Source: Penelope pileata | Taxonomy: Eukaryota > Chordata > Aves > Galliformes > Cracidae | Reading direction: 5' to 3' | NCBI GenBank assembly: GCA_013396635.1 | Contig: WBMW01005315.1 | Coordinates: 744,001-808,000 of the forward strand | DNA: 64,000 bases | Shown here: positions 36,618 to 49,320 of the stretch, piece by piece | Layout of the letters: the number at the start of each line of letters is the position of its first letter | Numbering within the stretch: the first letter of the stretch is position 1 | Program-made: the position numbers and the translations under genes | The notes under the pieces: model-generated | Seen by the model: the letters and a program-made list of their open reading frames with translations, nothing else | Database searches by the model: none | What the model was told of the DNA's origin: nothing

Positions 36618-37497
36618 GGCTGCAAAATGTTTTCTTGGAAGACATCAGGGACACAAAGCACATGTTGTGTTTCAGACCAGGGTGTTATAACTCGAGGATG
36701 CTGACTGCAACTTGAATACAATAAACTTGTAGTGAAATAAAGAGTAAGAGATAAACAGACAGCCTGTTATTATAACATATATCTTGTGCTAGGTTACAAT
36801 AAAGAAAAGAACCTTTGGAGCACCAGGATGACAGTCACTTTCAGGGGAACAAAATTCAAGGAAACACAGCATCAAACAGGTCACTGAGCACAGCATCTTG
36901 TTACAGCACATCCACGCTACATCCCAGATGACTATAACTCAACTCACCTCCAACAGTTTCCTCACCATCTGCCCTCTAACCTGTCTCTGCTTCCTGGTGT
37001 TACTCTGAAATCCTGAGATTTGGCTGTTTGTGTTGGTGGACGATGACAAAGCCTTGGTGACAAGTTGCCCAGCACAGTGCCAGATCCTGGCCCATAGGCA
37101 CTATAGCTAGAGCATGAGGAGGCCACTCACTGCTGCTGTGAGATGGATTCAGAAGAAACAGGATAAGTAGGGACTGATGGGGGTGGTAAATCCATGGAAA
37201 AGAAACCCCATCTGAACTACTGCAGCACAGGGGCTGCTCTCTGCTTTCCTGCTCCATTCTGTCCCTCTTCTTGGAGACCTGCTCAGACCACAGCTGCTCC
37301 AACCCATACGAATTGTCTTCTATTTTCCAGCCCACATTTGTATTCTCTCCCTCTGTCTCACTGATGCTTTTCCTTTTTTCCTGCCTTAGGAGATGATCCG
37401 AAGTCCAGCATGTCAGCTCCAACAGGCCCAATCTCAGGACTGTTCTCCTTTCTGTGGGATTGGTGCCTTCCAAACTAGCTTTGTCCTCTCACTCCAC

Positions 37498-37539
37498 CTC
37501 CTAAATGGGAGCTCCTAAATGGGAGCTCCTAAATGGGAG
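37498..37539. repeat. 14-bp tandem repeat, three identical copies
   Basis: CTCCTAAATGGGAG is repeated exactly three times head to tail. Each unit is itself an imperfect palindrome (CTCC...GGAG), so the array can fold as well as slip. Exact identity suggests recent expansion. Confidence 0.97.
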
Positions 37540-37734
37540 CTGGTGCTGTCTGATACTTCATGGGTATCTTAACCCTTGCCTTCCCAGCCCCCAAGTAAGT
37601 GCTGACCTAACTCATGCCTGCAGTTTTGACCAAGCGCTCACCAGCAAGCCAACTTTTAATTGTCCATGTTGTACTACAGACTTTGTTCCACAGGGGCTTT
37701 CAGATTGGGTCATTAATGCCAAAACAGTAGAAAA

Positions 37735-37835
37735 CATGGATGCCCCATTCCTGAAGGCATATAAGGCCAGGTTGGATGGGGCCTTGGGTAGCCTGATACG
37801 GTGGGTGGCAGCCCTGCCCACGGCTGTACTTTGGA
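37735..37835 (+). mobile_element. CR1 LINE fragment near the 3' end
   Basis: GGATGCCCCATTCCTGAAGGC, TAAGGCCAGGTTGGATGGGG, CTTGGGTAGCCTGATACGGT and GCCCTGCCCACGGC follow the CR1 3' part in the plus direction ('ggatgccccatccctggaggcattcaaggccaggctgga'). The terminal octamers and the GGTTGGA block are absent or decayed past repair. Antisense to NRG1. Confidence 0.88.
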
Positions 37836-40800
37836 CAGCTCTGGAATAGTTTTCATCTAACTGTAGCCAAGTAACCTATTTAGAGGAAAGCTTTGATGAT
37901 TTCCTTTCCTTAGCATCTTAACATACAGCAGACTTCTTTTTTTTTCAACCTATCAATGGCCATGAAACCTTTTTTGATGATCCATTCTAATCATGCCCTG
38001 CTATAAACAATGGCTACTTACAATGTTTTCACTGATAACTAGAGATTTCCATGTCAACCCACTGAAGACTTAAGTGCATTTTTTGCAGTAACACAAGTAA
38101 GCAGAAGCCTTTTCATAACACATACACATTATTAAACCTTAACTTCTAAATGAGGTAAGGTCTGTACTGGAAGGCAGCATATTTTGTCAGACTACCTGAT
38201 TGACTTGGATAAGGACAGACAAGCATTTCAGCCCACTGACGTCTCTTCCGGCCTCTCAGCAATTTCATCTTACCCCACACTGTCCATATTCTCTAAAAGC
38301 ACCTCTTTCTGCTGGTAATTCAGAGGTTTAATTTCATGGAGGTCATCGTAGCTCCCTGCATCTGCAGTAGCTTTGGCTCAACAGGTGTACATACAGAACA
38401 CAGTATCTCTTGGCGATCCCTCCTCAGCTGATTAACACAGTGCCAGCTGCACCCCAGCCCCAGCACCACCGCTGCTGGGTGGTTACAGGTACATTGCTTG
38501 AACACATCATGCGTGTCCCTGAGCTTGCTGAACTTGTGGACTTTACCGTCAGACTCCAGCATCACCCAGACCACTTGCTGTCTGCTTTAATATACCTGTG
38601 CTGCAAATGAACCAAGAATGTTTCTGAAGGCCTTAACGCTACATCCTATGTATCTTTGCTCATAAGACGGGTGATTCCGCTGCCAGTGCTCACCAAGCTG
38701 GGTGCACTTTGAGGTCTGTGAATTACTGCCCTGTCCCATATGCATCTTGTTTTCCTCCAGCCTACAAACAAGTCAAGCATACTCTTTATTCAAAGGCATT
38801 TTTTCAGAGTTGGGATCAGTCCGGTCCTGGCAAAACAGATGCTAATTAATAGCCAGTAGCTTCCAAGATGCATGTAGGTATAAAAGATCTCAGTTCAGTC
38901 ATGCTGACAGCTCTGGTTCATTTGTTGAGCTCTTTGCATGCAGTCTCTCTTCCTTCCCTGCACTACTGCCAAGAGTCACAGCAGTTGGTAGAAACAGGAC
39001 ACCCTGGGAAATCATGCCCTGTTCCCACTTCCTGGCTTTTTTCTCAGCGCTGGAATGGGAGGAGCTACAACCACAGAGTCTTCAGGAACTGCTCATGTGA
39101 CATATGTGTGCATGGAGAAGCCGTCTCACAGCTCAGAAATCCAACCTGAGACAGCAAGGCAGATGAGGAGCCTCAAACACCTCAATGTCTTTCCCAGCAG
39201 GAAAATAAGTCTGACAAAACAAGCCTTAGAAGCTAGCAAAGCCCCCAAGACCAGATCCTCTCCAGCTTCAGCAATACAATTGTACATTCCTGGCATTTCT
39301 CCCTGGCTGACCTGGGCAGTGGGGATCTGCTGGGTCACACCAGCTTCTCTTGCTTGGCTCCTCAATTTTCTGTCCAGTTCCTGCCACACTGTACCTCCAC
39401 GTTTTGCACAACTTGTGTCGGGTTGGAGCTACAGACAGGCACAGTCCTTAGGAAAATACTTAACTGTCCTTAGTCAGCAGGTTTCAGCTGTGAAGTAACT
39501 CAAGCCATATTCTCCTGTGCTTGTAGCCCGAGCTCTTCTCATTTCCTGATGCTTTCCCTAAACACATCCATGCAGGAACAGCTCTCAGCCTCCCTGGGGC
39601 CCCAGGAGAAGGCTCCACGCATCTGCCTGCTGGGGTCTGAGCAGCAAGGCAGGGCTCATAAAGGAGGTGTCAGGGAAAGCCTTATGTGAGCAGCAAAGCA
39701 AGTAAACGAGCACAAAATGCATCTTGATGTGCAAATCTTCCCTCTGGTCCGGGCTGCCTCACACCCACCCAGCAGTGACTGCTGCCCTTTCCTGGCATGA
39801 TTTTGCAAAGGACAGCTGTTCTGGAAGCTCCTGGCGCAAGGCCTGCTCAGGAGAGGCAGCTTTGCCTGGCAACTTTACCTGCCCATGCTAAGCACACTCT
39901 GCTTTTTCCTGCTGAGGAAGATGATTATGGCTGTTGTCTGCTGACAAGAGGAGAGCTGAGAGGAGATTCTTCTTTTTCCTTAACTTGCACTTAAGAAGGA
40001 CACATACACCTAAAACCTAAACTGCTTACCCTTGCCTGCATGGAGCTAAGCTGTGCAACTGGCAACTGAAGAGGCACTGCCACTGGGAAAGGACATGGAG
40101 AAGTGCAGCCAGGGACACTGCAGGGGATTGGCAGTGTTGGCCGTGCAGAGAGTCACACGAGGCCTGGGAACAGCCTGGCTCTTGGCTTCAATTACTGAGC
40201 AGCAGGACTGCACTTCAGAGACCACTTATCACGGCAATAAATCTTGTTCCTCACTGAGCACATGTGGGAGCTGAGACATCTGACAGGGGGCAGGGCTCAT
40301 GCAGGCAGGGCAGCCAGGCAGCAGTTTGTACAGAGCTGTGCGTAGTCCCACAGCTGAAACAATAGTCTGGGTCCAAAGCTGCTTTTTGTGTTACTTTTCT
40401 TGGGGGCTGGGGTGGCAGTGAGAAGAATCAAATCAGAGATTTAATAAAAATAGAGAAACCAAAATTTAAAACAAGTGCATAGTCTGAGTTTCTTTACAGA
40501 GCCCCACAGCCTCCTCTCCAGGCTGCTGCCAGGTTGAGCCTCTCCCTCAGGTGAGGGTGAGGAGCAGTTCCTGCCACGCTCCCATTCCGAGTGCTGCATT
40601 TGCCGCAGAACGCAGGGGATGTCAGAGCCTTCTCACACCATCTCTGCGCCCGGCTGCTGCACCCAGCCATGAGTCAGCACCAGATGCTCGCAGCCTTGGG
40701 AGTCTCAGCTTCAGCAACAGTAAATCCCTGCAGCTCCAGCGGCTGCGAGAGCTCCTCAGAGCAACACCAGCTGGAAACCTGCCCCTCTATGTCTCTAGGG

Positions 40801-43800
40801 GCTGAGCAAGCCCTAGCAGCTCCTCCTCAGCCAGTCCTGCATAAGGGTCTCATTCTTCCTGGTTCCTGAGCCCACTTCCACTCCTCAAAAAGCACAAAGG
40901 GATTTATTTGGTGAAAGTGGGAGCTGGAGCCCTTTATTTACATTGAGCATGCAGGGTTTGCCTTATCCCTAGTCTAAATAGAAGTCTAAATGAGTGCACA
41001 TGATCATCAGGAGTTTGCGTGTGTACTTGCGTGCGTGCATGCAGGGGAGGGGTAGGACTGCAGCCTGCTTCAGTCCTCCCGGGGAGCAAACAGGCATTTG
41101 TAAAACCTGCACACACCTAGCTTGGAGACAGAGTGAATATCCATTATGTATAAACTCGCGGAAGCCTATTTTTAGCTCCTAGGCAATGATAGGGAATCTG
41201 TCAGTGCAGTGTTCCAAGCTCAGCCCATGTCTGTCATTTTCCTTCCCCCTCTCTTCCTGTTTTTACCATCCCTCCCCCAAACTTTCCCGTTCTTATGGAA
41301 ACTGGGAGGCATTTCATGAAGTTAGTAATGAGATTCCATCTCCACTCACAGACAATGAATCATCCAAGGATTTTTCCCCACTTCCATCGTGAGTTTTCAC
41401 AACAAGGAAATCCAACAATGATTCTGTGATCACGGAACAGCAACACCACTGTCTTATTATCCTGAGGGGGCTGCTAGAAGTGAGATCTGATATTCTTTCT
41501 CTCTTTCTTACCCCCTCCCATTTTATTTATTTTTTTAACTAGGGAAGAAGCTTGTTTGCATTGCAAGCCTGTATACTGAGATAGCAGGACCTGAACCACA
41601 ACCTGAACAGAGCATCCTTTTGTGTTATGTGCCATGTGATATCTAACAGTACAAAACCCTGAAACATTGAGAAACATTGACACTATTTTATTACCATAAT
41701 GACTTCATGAGTGCATGTGCCCCACGGTATCCAGAGCGGAACTAAGGTTGTAGAACAAGAGGGGTTAACAAGAGTGACACAGCCCACACATGCACTGCCA
41801 GAGCCAGGGATGTCAGAAGAGACACACAATCTGCTAAGTGAAGAGGCTCTGCTAAAGGCCTTAGCAGCACCCAATGCTCTAAGTGTTGAAATACAGGCTC
41901 AGGCGCAATAAATTTTTATTCTGCTTTGTTTTATGGCATGTCATATCCAAAGACATACCTCAAATGGTCTGAGGCGCCAGAAAGCGATGAAAAGATCAGT
42001 AAAGCAATGTGAAAAAAATGGTTAGTGTTTCACATCCAGACAAAATCAGAGAGACTCATGCACATTACAGCCATCTGCATAACACAGCACTCTGTACATG
42101 GCTACTGCCCAGAAATGTCCAGCTACACAGAGCTTTATTTTAATAGCCTTACACACAGCCTCTATGACAGAACTATTTATTTTCATTCCAAACTCTTCAA
42201 AAGTCAGTAGGTAAGAGAATTCCCTTCTTTCTCTCACTTACAAAGACCCTTATTTCTCCTCATATTGGGATGGAGTCAGCAGGATTACTTAGTGACTCCA
42301 CTGGACCAGATATTTTGCCACTGACCTACACAGGGTTACTCAAAATTAACACATGATACTCTCAGAAGTGCAGCTCAACCACCATTCCAGAGGACTGGCA
42401 GTAAAGAACAGCCAGGGGCAGCAACTTCCTCACCTGCTCTAGCTTTGTCCTCAAAATATACACAGCTGCACTCTCCCTGTGACATACGAAGAAGCAGACC
42501 CCAGCTAGCAAAAGTTCTGCTTGCTACAGTGATAGAAAAGTATAAATGTGCAACATCTGGGAGCCTCTCCAGCCATTTATCTCTGAATTTCCATGACTAT
42601 TTGATCACTAAAGTTGCTTTTCTCAATCTCCTTTACAACCTGCTTTTGCGTCTGGACTAGCACTCTGCAAACCTGCAAACAGGGTAGCAGTTTTCCAAGG
42701 CTAATTCACATTATGTGTCACTTAAAACACTTCCAATAATCCTATGTTACTCTTGGCATGCAGGAAACATGCAAGAGCTCCAAGGATGGAACAGCCTTCC
42801 AGGGAGCACACACAGCACTGTCTGGCACCTGTAAATGATCAGTCACCTATTGGCTGAAGGGGAAGGACAAAATGAGGGTATTGAAGCAGTTTCTCTGTAG
42901 CTTATAGGCAGAAGAAGGTTACGCTACAGGGCAAGCCCCAAGCATTAAAATGTCTGCAACCTACAACCTCCCAAGAAGCCAGCTTCCCCATGCCTGCTGC
43001 ATGCCAATTCTGACGTGCTAATCCAGAGAGGCTGCACAAAACACAGCCTGGAGATGCTACTGACCATAAGCGAGCTGGCCGCAGTGCTGCGTGCTTTGCA
43101 GAGACGATGAGTTTCTCCCATCTGATTTTGGAGATCCAACAATGGGAGTTGTGTGCACCCAGAGGGCACCACCTGCCGTGCCCCCACCGCCCCGCCTGCT
43201 TCGGGCAGCTGTCATTGGAAATTTCCATGTGACATTCCTCATGGCTGGGGTAGGTATTTCTGCCGTGGATCAGTTTTCCTCCAAAAAACCAGCCCCCTAA
43301 AACCAAAGATAATCCCCAAAACAGTGCTATAGAAGCAGCAGGCCTGTACACCAGGAAGAGGACATCAGGCAGCTAATGGGGTGTTGCAAGGCTATTTCAC
43401 TCATGACTAAGCTGTTTTTGACTTACTGGGTCTTTTAAATATTCATGGAACATTTCTCCTTTGATGCTGCGCTGTAAATTACTATTTTTCAATGCATGCT
43501 GCCCACAGACCCTGCCCAAGGGAGAGAAATGTAAGAAAATCTGGGTTTGTCTGGGTGGCATTAGAGTTTATTTACTTACTTAATGAGAGCTTTTGCTGCT
43601 TGCCTTTCCTCTGTCATTTTGAGGAAAGAAGCCTGTGCTGCCTGTAGTGGAGAACAGTAACCCCCTCCTGAAAAAGGCACTCTGCAGCAGAGGCTCAGGG
43701 CTCTCTGTCACTGATCTGAGCAGCAGGGATCAGAGAGCCTCCAGCAGAGCAGCGTGAAGCCTCACAACACACAGCTCCCTCGAAGCCCCCGCGCTGGCAG

Positions 43801-46624
43801 AGGCAGGAGGTGTCAATGTCACTCCCCTTCCAGCAGCACCTCTGCTCCATCACTGCTGTGTTTCCTCAGGGATGCAGAGCCACCTCCCGCACTCCCGCCC
43901 CACTGCCCACAGAAATCCCTGGCTGCCTGATAGGACTTGACTCCTTTCAGTGACTGAGGCCTTTCTTAGCTCGTTCACACCATTGCCCTGGGCTCACAAT
44001 GGAAAGAAACACGCTTCAGAGCAGTCTGGGAGCAGCTCCGGCCAGGCCGCATGTTAGAAGCAGAGCAGGCTGTCTGTTTCTGACATGACCTTCTTTGCTG
44101 CATGCTTTTGGTCCAGGATGTTTCCCAAGCATTCACATCACCTCCTGTGACCACACACACACGTCCAAGCTTGTGGGTCCTGTCTCCATCCACTACCAGG
44201 AAACATTACACAGAGTTGTCTGCAGAAAACCCCAGGTTTTGAGATGAGGCACAAAAGAACCAAAATATGTATCTATACTGCTTTGCTTGAATGAGGTGAC
44301 CAGGAGTGAAGCTTAGAAAATGAAGAAGCAAAGCTCACACCACTGTGAACAAGGAAACTGGGATCCCCTCCATTCCACCACAGAGTCAGGCAGATGTGCC
44401 TGGGAGGTGTGGGCAGAGGGGAAGGCTGCTAAGCCTCTGCTGCTGCCCCAGCTACAAAAGAAGCTGCTTCCTCCCTTCTGCCACAATTTCCTTTTTCATA
44501 GTAAGAGCTGTTAATAATTACTGTGCTTGTTGTGCCATCCTCCCAAATCCTGCTACTCATCCCCATTTCACTTGCCCTGTCTCTGCAGCTGCCCACGTTT
44601 CTGACTGCCAGTCTCTGGGCCACCATCTTGAACTTGTACCACCTCCACTCTGGCATGGGAAGGCAGTCATTGTGTTCCCTGTGACATCTTCTGCTCAGCC
44701 ATGTCCATTACCTGCTCACCTCCTCTGGCTGTGTGCAGAGCTTGCTCTGCCTGAGCTCCGACTTTGGCTTGAGGGCCTGAGTGGCGAGGGATCAGCCTCA
44801 GCATCAGGGACAGCAAAACACCAGCAAGACACACCCCTGGGGGAGAGCGAGCCACAGCTGTGCACACACAGCTGACTGTCACTGTCACCTGCTTCTCTGG
44901 AGACCCAGCCCAAGGAAAAGTCTTTCTCTCAGGAAGCATGGATGTGCTGCAACCAGAGCATTTCTGCTGAAATGTCTTAATTTGCACAAAGCTTCCAGCA
45001 GGAAGACAGCGGCCTTTGGAACACGGGGAGGCTGGTGTGGCACCGGGGGCAGGAGCAATGCTGCCCACATGTAAAATCAGCACAGCTGTTCCCCAGCAGA
45101 TGTAGGAGAGTCTTTGCAGACACAGCCCAGGACTCATGGAAGGACAGACTAAAGGTAACTGCGTGGAGCTGCTCTGCAAAAGCACTTTGCTCTTGACACT
45201 GCTGACTAACTTCATTAAGCCCCAGGCGGATGACTCACAGTAGCAGGCTGTACTGGTGAAGGGAACACAATGGGATGAGGGGAGGAAGATGGTGTTTCCA
45301 CAGTAATTAGAGAATTTCTCTGTTGTGGGTGGAACCACCTCATGTCTCTCCTTCGTCTGCACTGTGACAGTGGGTGACCAGAGAAGTCCTCAGGGAGAAA
45401 AAGATTCATACGTGCCTTCTGTTGAAAATCTTAAAGTAATGGTTTTTCCTGAAGGGCCTAAGCACCTCTGAAGCTGGACACCTTCCTTGCTTTCTTCTAA
45501 AAAACAGAAAATCGTTTAATCACCCCAAATGCTCCACCATCTGAGTCTGCTGCCCTCACCCATCTCTTTAGGTGGTGACAACAACATCGGCATGCTCAAG
45601 AAAATTCTTTGCCACATGTAAGTACATGACTGAATCAGAAGGGAAGACCTGAAACAGTGGCACCCGTCTGGCAGCAGAACAGACAGAGCAGACTCCAACT
45701 GTGCTTCATTTTGCCAGGCTCTGGACAAGCATCCCTGCTGTGAACGCTGCTACCCACAGTAATTGGCATAGGTGTGCACGCCGCTCCGGGGAGCTGTGCG
45801 TCTCCACTTGTGTGTCCAGAAATGCATCTCAAGCAGTTGTCACCACACTACAAAAGAGCTCAGCCCTTGCTAAAATCATGCTGGCGAGAGGACTCAAAAG
45901 TAATCCTCTATGAAGGCTTGGCTGTGAATTTAGAACTTCCAGCCCTTAGGTATCTGCAGTTATTGCTATTGCCTACAGAACTGCAAAGCTGTGATGGAGA
46001 CCCTGCTGGTGAGCCCACACTGGGAAAGCTGCTCCACCAACCACAAGGACATGGGGGACACAAGCAGAGGGACAGCGCCTCTCCAATGCTGCCATCCCAC
46101 TGAGGCCAGTGTGAGCCTGGCACTGTACAAACTGCAGGAGCCAGCCCAAGTCACATTCCATGCTGTGCGCAGAGGAGGGGAAACGCGCTACCTTTTGCAA
46201 TGAGGCAGCCAACTACAGGAGCTGCAAAGTTTGTGCCTGGCAGAAAGCACGGACCTCTCAGGACTGGCACTTCCCTGGCTGCAGCCCCTGGGGTTTGGCT
46301 TATGGGGCAGAAGGAGCTGGGCTGGGTTTGTCACCACCAATCCCATGCTGGCAGCTATTTTGCAGAGGAGCTGCTCCATGCAGACTCACACCGTCAATTC
46401 CTTGGAGCAGAGGCCCTCCCGATCACCCCAGCTTTTGTCAAATGCCCAAGTCTGGTCCCAAGCTTGTGGTTTCCTGTGGTTAATGCGCATTCATTCCCTG
46501 CTAAGCCTCTCTCCTCTGACATTTTACCACACTGTTTTATTTCCCCTGGTGGGGTGTAGCTTTCTCAGATTTCCCAGCAGCCTTGTTCTTTTAAAAACTA
46601 TATATCTTTCCATAATGGCACGGC

Positions 46625-46648
46625 TTTTTTTTTTTTTTTTCTTTTTTT
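46625..46648. repeat. T-rich tract (T16-C-T7)
   Basis: Homopolymer T with one C. It is followed by AG on the plus strand, but no open exon-like segment follows, so I do not call an acceptor. Confidence 0.9.
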
Positions 46649-47835
46649 AGCATAATCTATAGCTCTCAGGTAAGAACAGCTCATACTTGTTCTACAAAGC
46701 ATTCAAACTCATCAGCTAATCTTAGAGAAGTCTGTAACTTACACTTTTGTCTGATCATAAACAAACACTATGAAGGCGAAAGTCAAAACCAATAAGTGCA
46801 GCTGATTAGAAAAGATTTTCCTCTGAAATGATAAATTGTCCTAATGATATTGCAACACTGAACGCTAACGAGAATGTCCTCTTTTATTTCTTGTCTCCTC
46901 GCTGTGAAATAAGTAGTTATGTCTTGAAAATGATCAGGCTCTGAACAGTTATAAAATATTTGCCTGAATGACAGAATGTCCATGTCCTGAGAACAGCTAT
47001 TACACAATATGTTTGCAGATAACTTTGCCAAGAAACCGAAAAAGCTGTCTAATTAAGTGTTCATCATTAATTGCCAATGCTTATAAAAAAAAGTCTCCAG
47101 CAGCGTGGTCATGGCACTTTAAGCTTTCCTACATCTTTAAGTACTTCATTAAAATAACTACAATAACGAATGAATGCAAAGCAGCCTATAGTGGCTGTTG
47201 CTGTGCAGATCAAGTGGCAACTGTAGAAGGAAGCAGCTTTTTCAGGACCTGATTTTTTATTAGTTTTTTACTTTCAGTTGCAGAAATTATGTAGGAGCAG
47301 CTGCAGATCTCCACACTCGCAATGTCTTTGTGCAAATACAATTGTTTTCTGAAAGACAAGAACGTACCTTTCCTCTTCTTTTTGGAGAGTGAAGAGGTGG
47401 AGCAGGGATGGGACTTTCAGTAATGTCTTTCTGTGTCCAGACTGCTCCTGGTGAAACCTGGGTGAGAATTTCTCCTGGACAATCCTTGCATGCCTAACCA
47501 GTTAAATAACAACTCCCGCCATGAGACCAGGAAGGGAGGGAGATGTCGAATTTTGCTGAGTCAGTGTTGGTTATCTATCTCTCTGCCATCTAGGGCCTGA
47601 TCCCATCACAACGTTTGATTCTAGAGGTTGGTACAAGTGAGAATTACAAAAGCAAACATGCCAAGGGATTTCCATGTAACCAAGCAGGCATCTTTGCACT
47701 TTTTCAGAAGATTTTTACACCTCCCTTTCTGGTGACTTTGAGTTATTTCTCACTGCTAGTTTATTCTCAAATTAAATACATTTATGGAATGAGGGCACTG
47801 TGGTAACAGCTTTCTAAAAACAACACAAAAAAACC

Positions 47836-47870
47836 CATTGCTTTTCTGCAGCATCCCATGAAAAGCAATG
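47836..47870. repeat. 10-bp inverted repeat with a 15-nt loop
   Basis: CATTGCTTTT (47836-47845) pairs exactly with AAAAGCAATG (47861-47870) around CTGCAGCATCCCATG. A hairpin with a sizeable loop is possible in RNA from either strand; the stem is too short for a microRNA precursor. Confidence 0.8.
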
Positions 47871-48393
47871 CTCTCTGTCATTTTAATTGCAAATCTTGAA
47901 TGTGGCAAATTTTTAGAACAGGTGTGAGATTGCACATTTAAATGTGCGCTGGGCTAAAGCTGCCATAAAACTGGTACTATCGTCCTCCTGACACATTCAC
48001 TGGGTTGGTGTCAGCACGGTGGGCGAGGGCACAAGGCTGCTCGTTGCGGTGCTCCCAGATTCCATCATCCACATGTGGTGACAAGGCTCCTGGACCAGCA
48101 CCGCAGGGGTCTCTTGTCCCCCTGGGTTACAGGCTCCTTGCTGAAACCTCCCCTGTCCCTACGCAGGATGTTATTTCCTGGCAGTATTCTGCTTCCCACC
48201 TGCTAACTCCGCATCCAGCACTGACGAAGCAGTACGCGGGGAGGAAGTTGTTACACAATTAAGGTTTTGTGCTCTCCCGGAAGGGGACGTGGGGTTTATC
48301 CATGGCTCTGCCACATGCTTTCAGTGCAGCGTAAGCAAGCTGGTGTGTTCTCAGACATGGCCACTAATCCTGTTTCACTCATTTTTCTGACAG

Positions 48394-48561
48394 CTGGGGC
48401 CTTCTGACGTGCTGCCGGCAGGGACCGAAGGGGAAGAAATCCCAGTGCTTGAGCCTTGCACGCACGAGGGAGAGGCTTTTGGGAGAGGGCAGCATGTTTA
48501 CCAATGGGTGCACCCAGTCCAGCTTCTACAGCGAAGTGCAGGAGCATCTGCAGGGCTACAG
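48394..48561 (+). other. Candidate plus-strand internal exon, function unknown
   Basis: Seen: a CTAAT branch-point match (A at about 48367), then a pyrimidine-rich run ending TTTTTCTGACAG at 48393, a 168-bp segment, and CTACAG|GTGAGG at 48561/48562. The branch lies 27 nt before the acceptor. The segment is a multiple of three and open in two plus frames (starting LGPSDVLPAGTEGEE or WGLLTCCRQGPKGKK). The minus frame is also largely open, so openness alone proves little. Neither translation resembles a family I know. It would be antisense to NRG1. Chance splice-like pairs are common in 64 kb, so this is only a candidate. Confidence 0.25.
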
Positions 48562-49085
48562 GTGAGGATACTTTCTGGAGCTAAATCAGGAGGATGGTGT
48601 CTGCACTCATGGCCATCGTGCTTCTGCAGGTACCAGCAGAGATTGCCCACTGAGATCCCCTGCCTCTGCCATCAGAGAATTGGCCACAGAGCCCATTTTT
48701 CAAATCACATATAAACAAGTGAGGAACACAAACTGGTTTATGTGACTCACGCTCACTAAAAAGCATTCTGTAAACAGTTTTTATGGCTAAAAACGATTAC
48801 AATCTGTCAGTTACAGCACAATACGCAATGGGGCACAAGTGTTCCACATTTCTGTCATTTGTCACACATTGCTATGGCCTGTGTCACACACTGGCAAAAC
48901 TGTAAAGGTTGAGAAGATCGGTTATGGTCGTGAGAGTGTGAATGCGTAGTAGGCAGTATCTGCATGGAAAGAGATTTTGAAAGACCCGCAAAATGGAATG
49001 GGGAAACACTAAGGTGTTGTTCAGTGCAGCATATGAGCAGAATGAATTCACTGCACGCGTGAAGGTGGGTAAGGATGACTCTATA

Positions 49086-49320
49086 AAAGGACATTGGAGT
49101 TGTTATGGATCACAAATAGTGGGAAGCAGCAAAGCCATAGAAGAGTCACACCTTGTGCTGGGGTGTGTCAGTTCACCTCTCCTGCAAGGCATGGGACTGC
49201 TCTTTAAAGGAGGAGGATGAGGACAGACTTGATCAAGTCCAGAGAATAGCAACAAGCATCCCAAACATGACATATGATAAATCATTGAATGGCTTCAAGG
49301 TCAGAACTACTTAAACAGAG
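49086..49320 (+). mobile_element. Old CR1/L3-type LINE remnant, C-terminal ORF2 region
   Basis: GACATTGGAGTTGTTATGGAT with CACAAA would read DIGVVMDHK, the same place as DLGVLVDEK in the better-preserved CR1 copy at about 15340. About 110 bp later, AGACTTGATCAAGTCCAGAG, AATAGCAACAAGC and AACATGACATATGATAAA follow the LINE segment 'ttggagagagtccagaggagagcaacaaaaatg...catgacctatgaggaaa'. Frames are broken. Antisense to NRG1. The right boundary is uncertain. Confidence 0.65.

Larger units (their letters stand above)
26141..37497 (-). other. NRG1: NRG1 upstream intron, block 7
   Basis: About 11 kb of non-coding intron. Inside: a perfect inverted repeat (28281-28304), a CA-rich microsatellite (32768-32804), a GA-rich tract (33408-33440), a possible MIR-like patch (35230-35290), a 9-bp-arm inverted repeat (35475-35499) and two pyrimidine tracts (35610-35640, 36581-36617). 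No exon recognised; the longest open frames (128, 154, 154 and 157 codons) have no family resemblance. Confidence 0.65.
37836..49085 (-). other. NRG1: NRG1 upstream intron, block 8
   Basis: About 11 kb, non-coding as far as I can tell. Stretches at about 38.4-41, 43.6-46.5 and 48.0-48.7 kb appear GC-richer, which explains several overlapping open frames on both strands (up to 231 codons at 44667-45362, minus). Items: a T-rich tract at 46625-46648, an inverted repeat at 47836-47870 and the candidate plus-strand exon at 48394-48561. No known NRG1 exon (including the type III cysteine-rich exon) seen. Confidence 0.6.

Noticed and set aside
36199..36663. 154-codon minus-strand frame with a Lys/Glu-rich segment.
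   Set aside because: The charged run is the translated pyrimidine tract at 36581-36617, and the rest resembles no protein.
37000..37473. 157-codon minus-strand frame, sense to NRG1.
   Set aside because: No family, no convincing flanking acceptor and donor, low-complexity Ser/Pro/Leu mix.
44345..44875. 176-codon plus-strand frame opposite the 231-codon minus frame.
   Set aside because: Two long frames on opposite strands in a GC-rich patch are best explained by composition.
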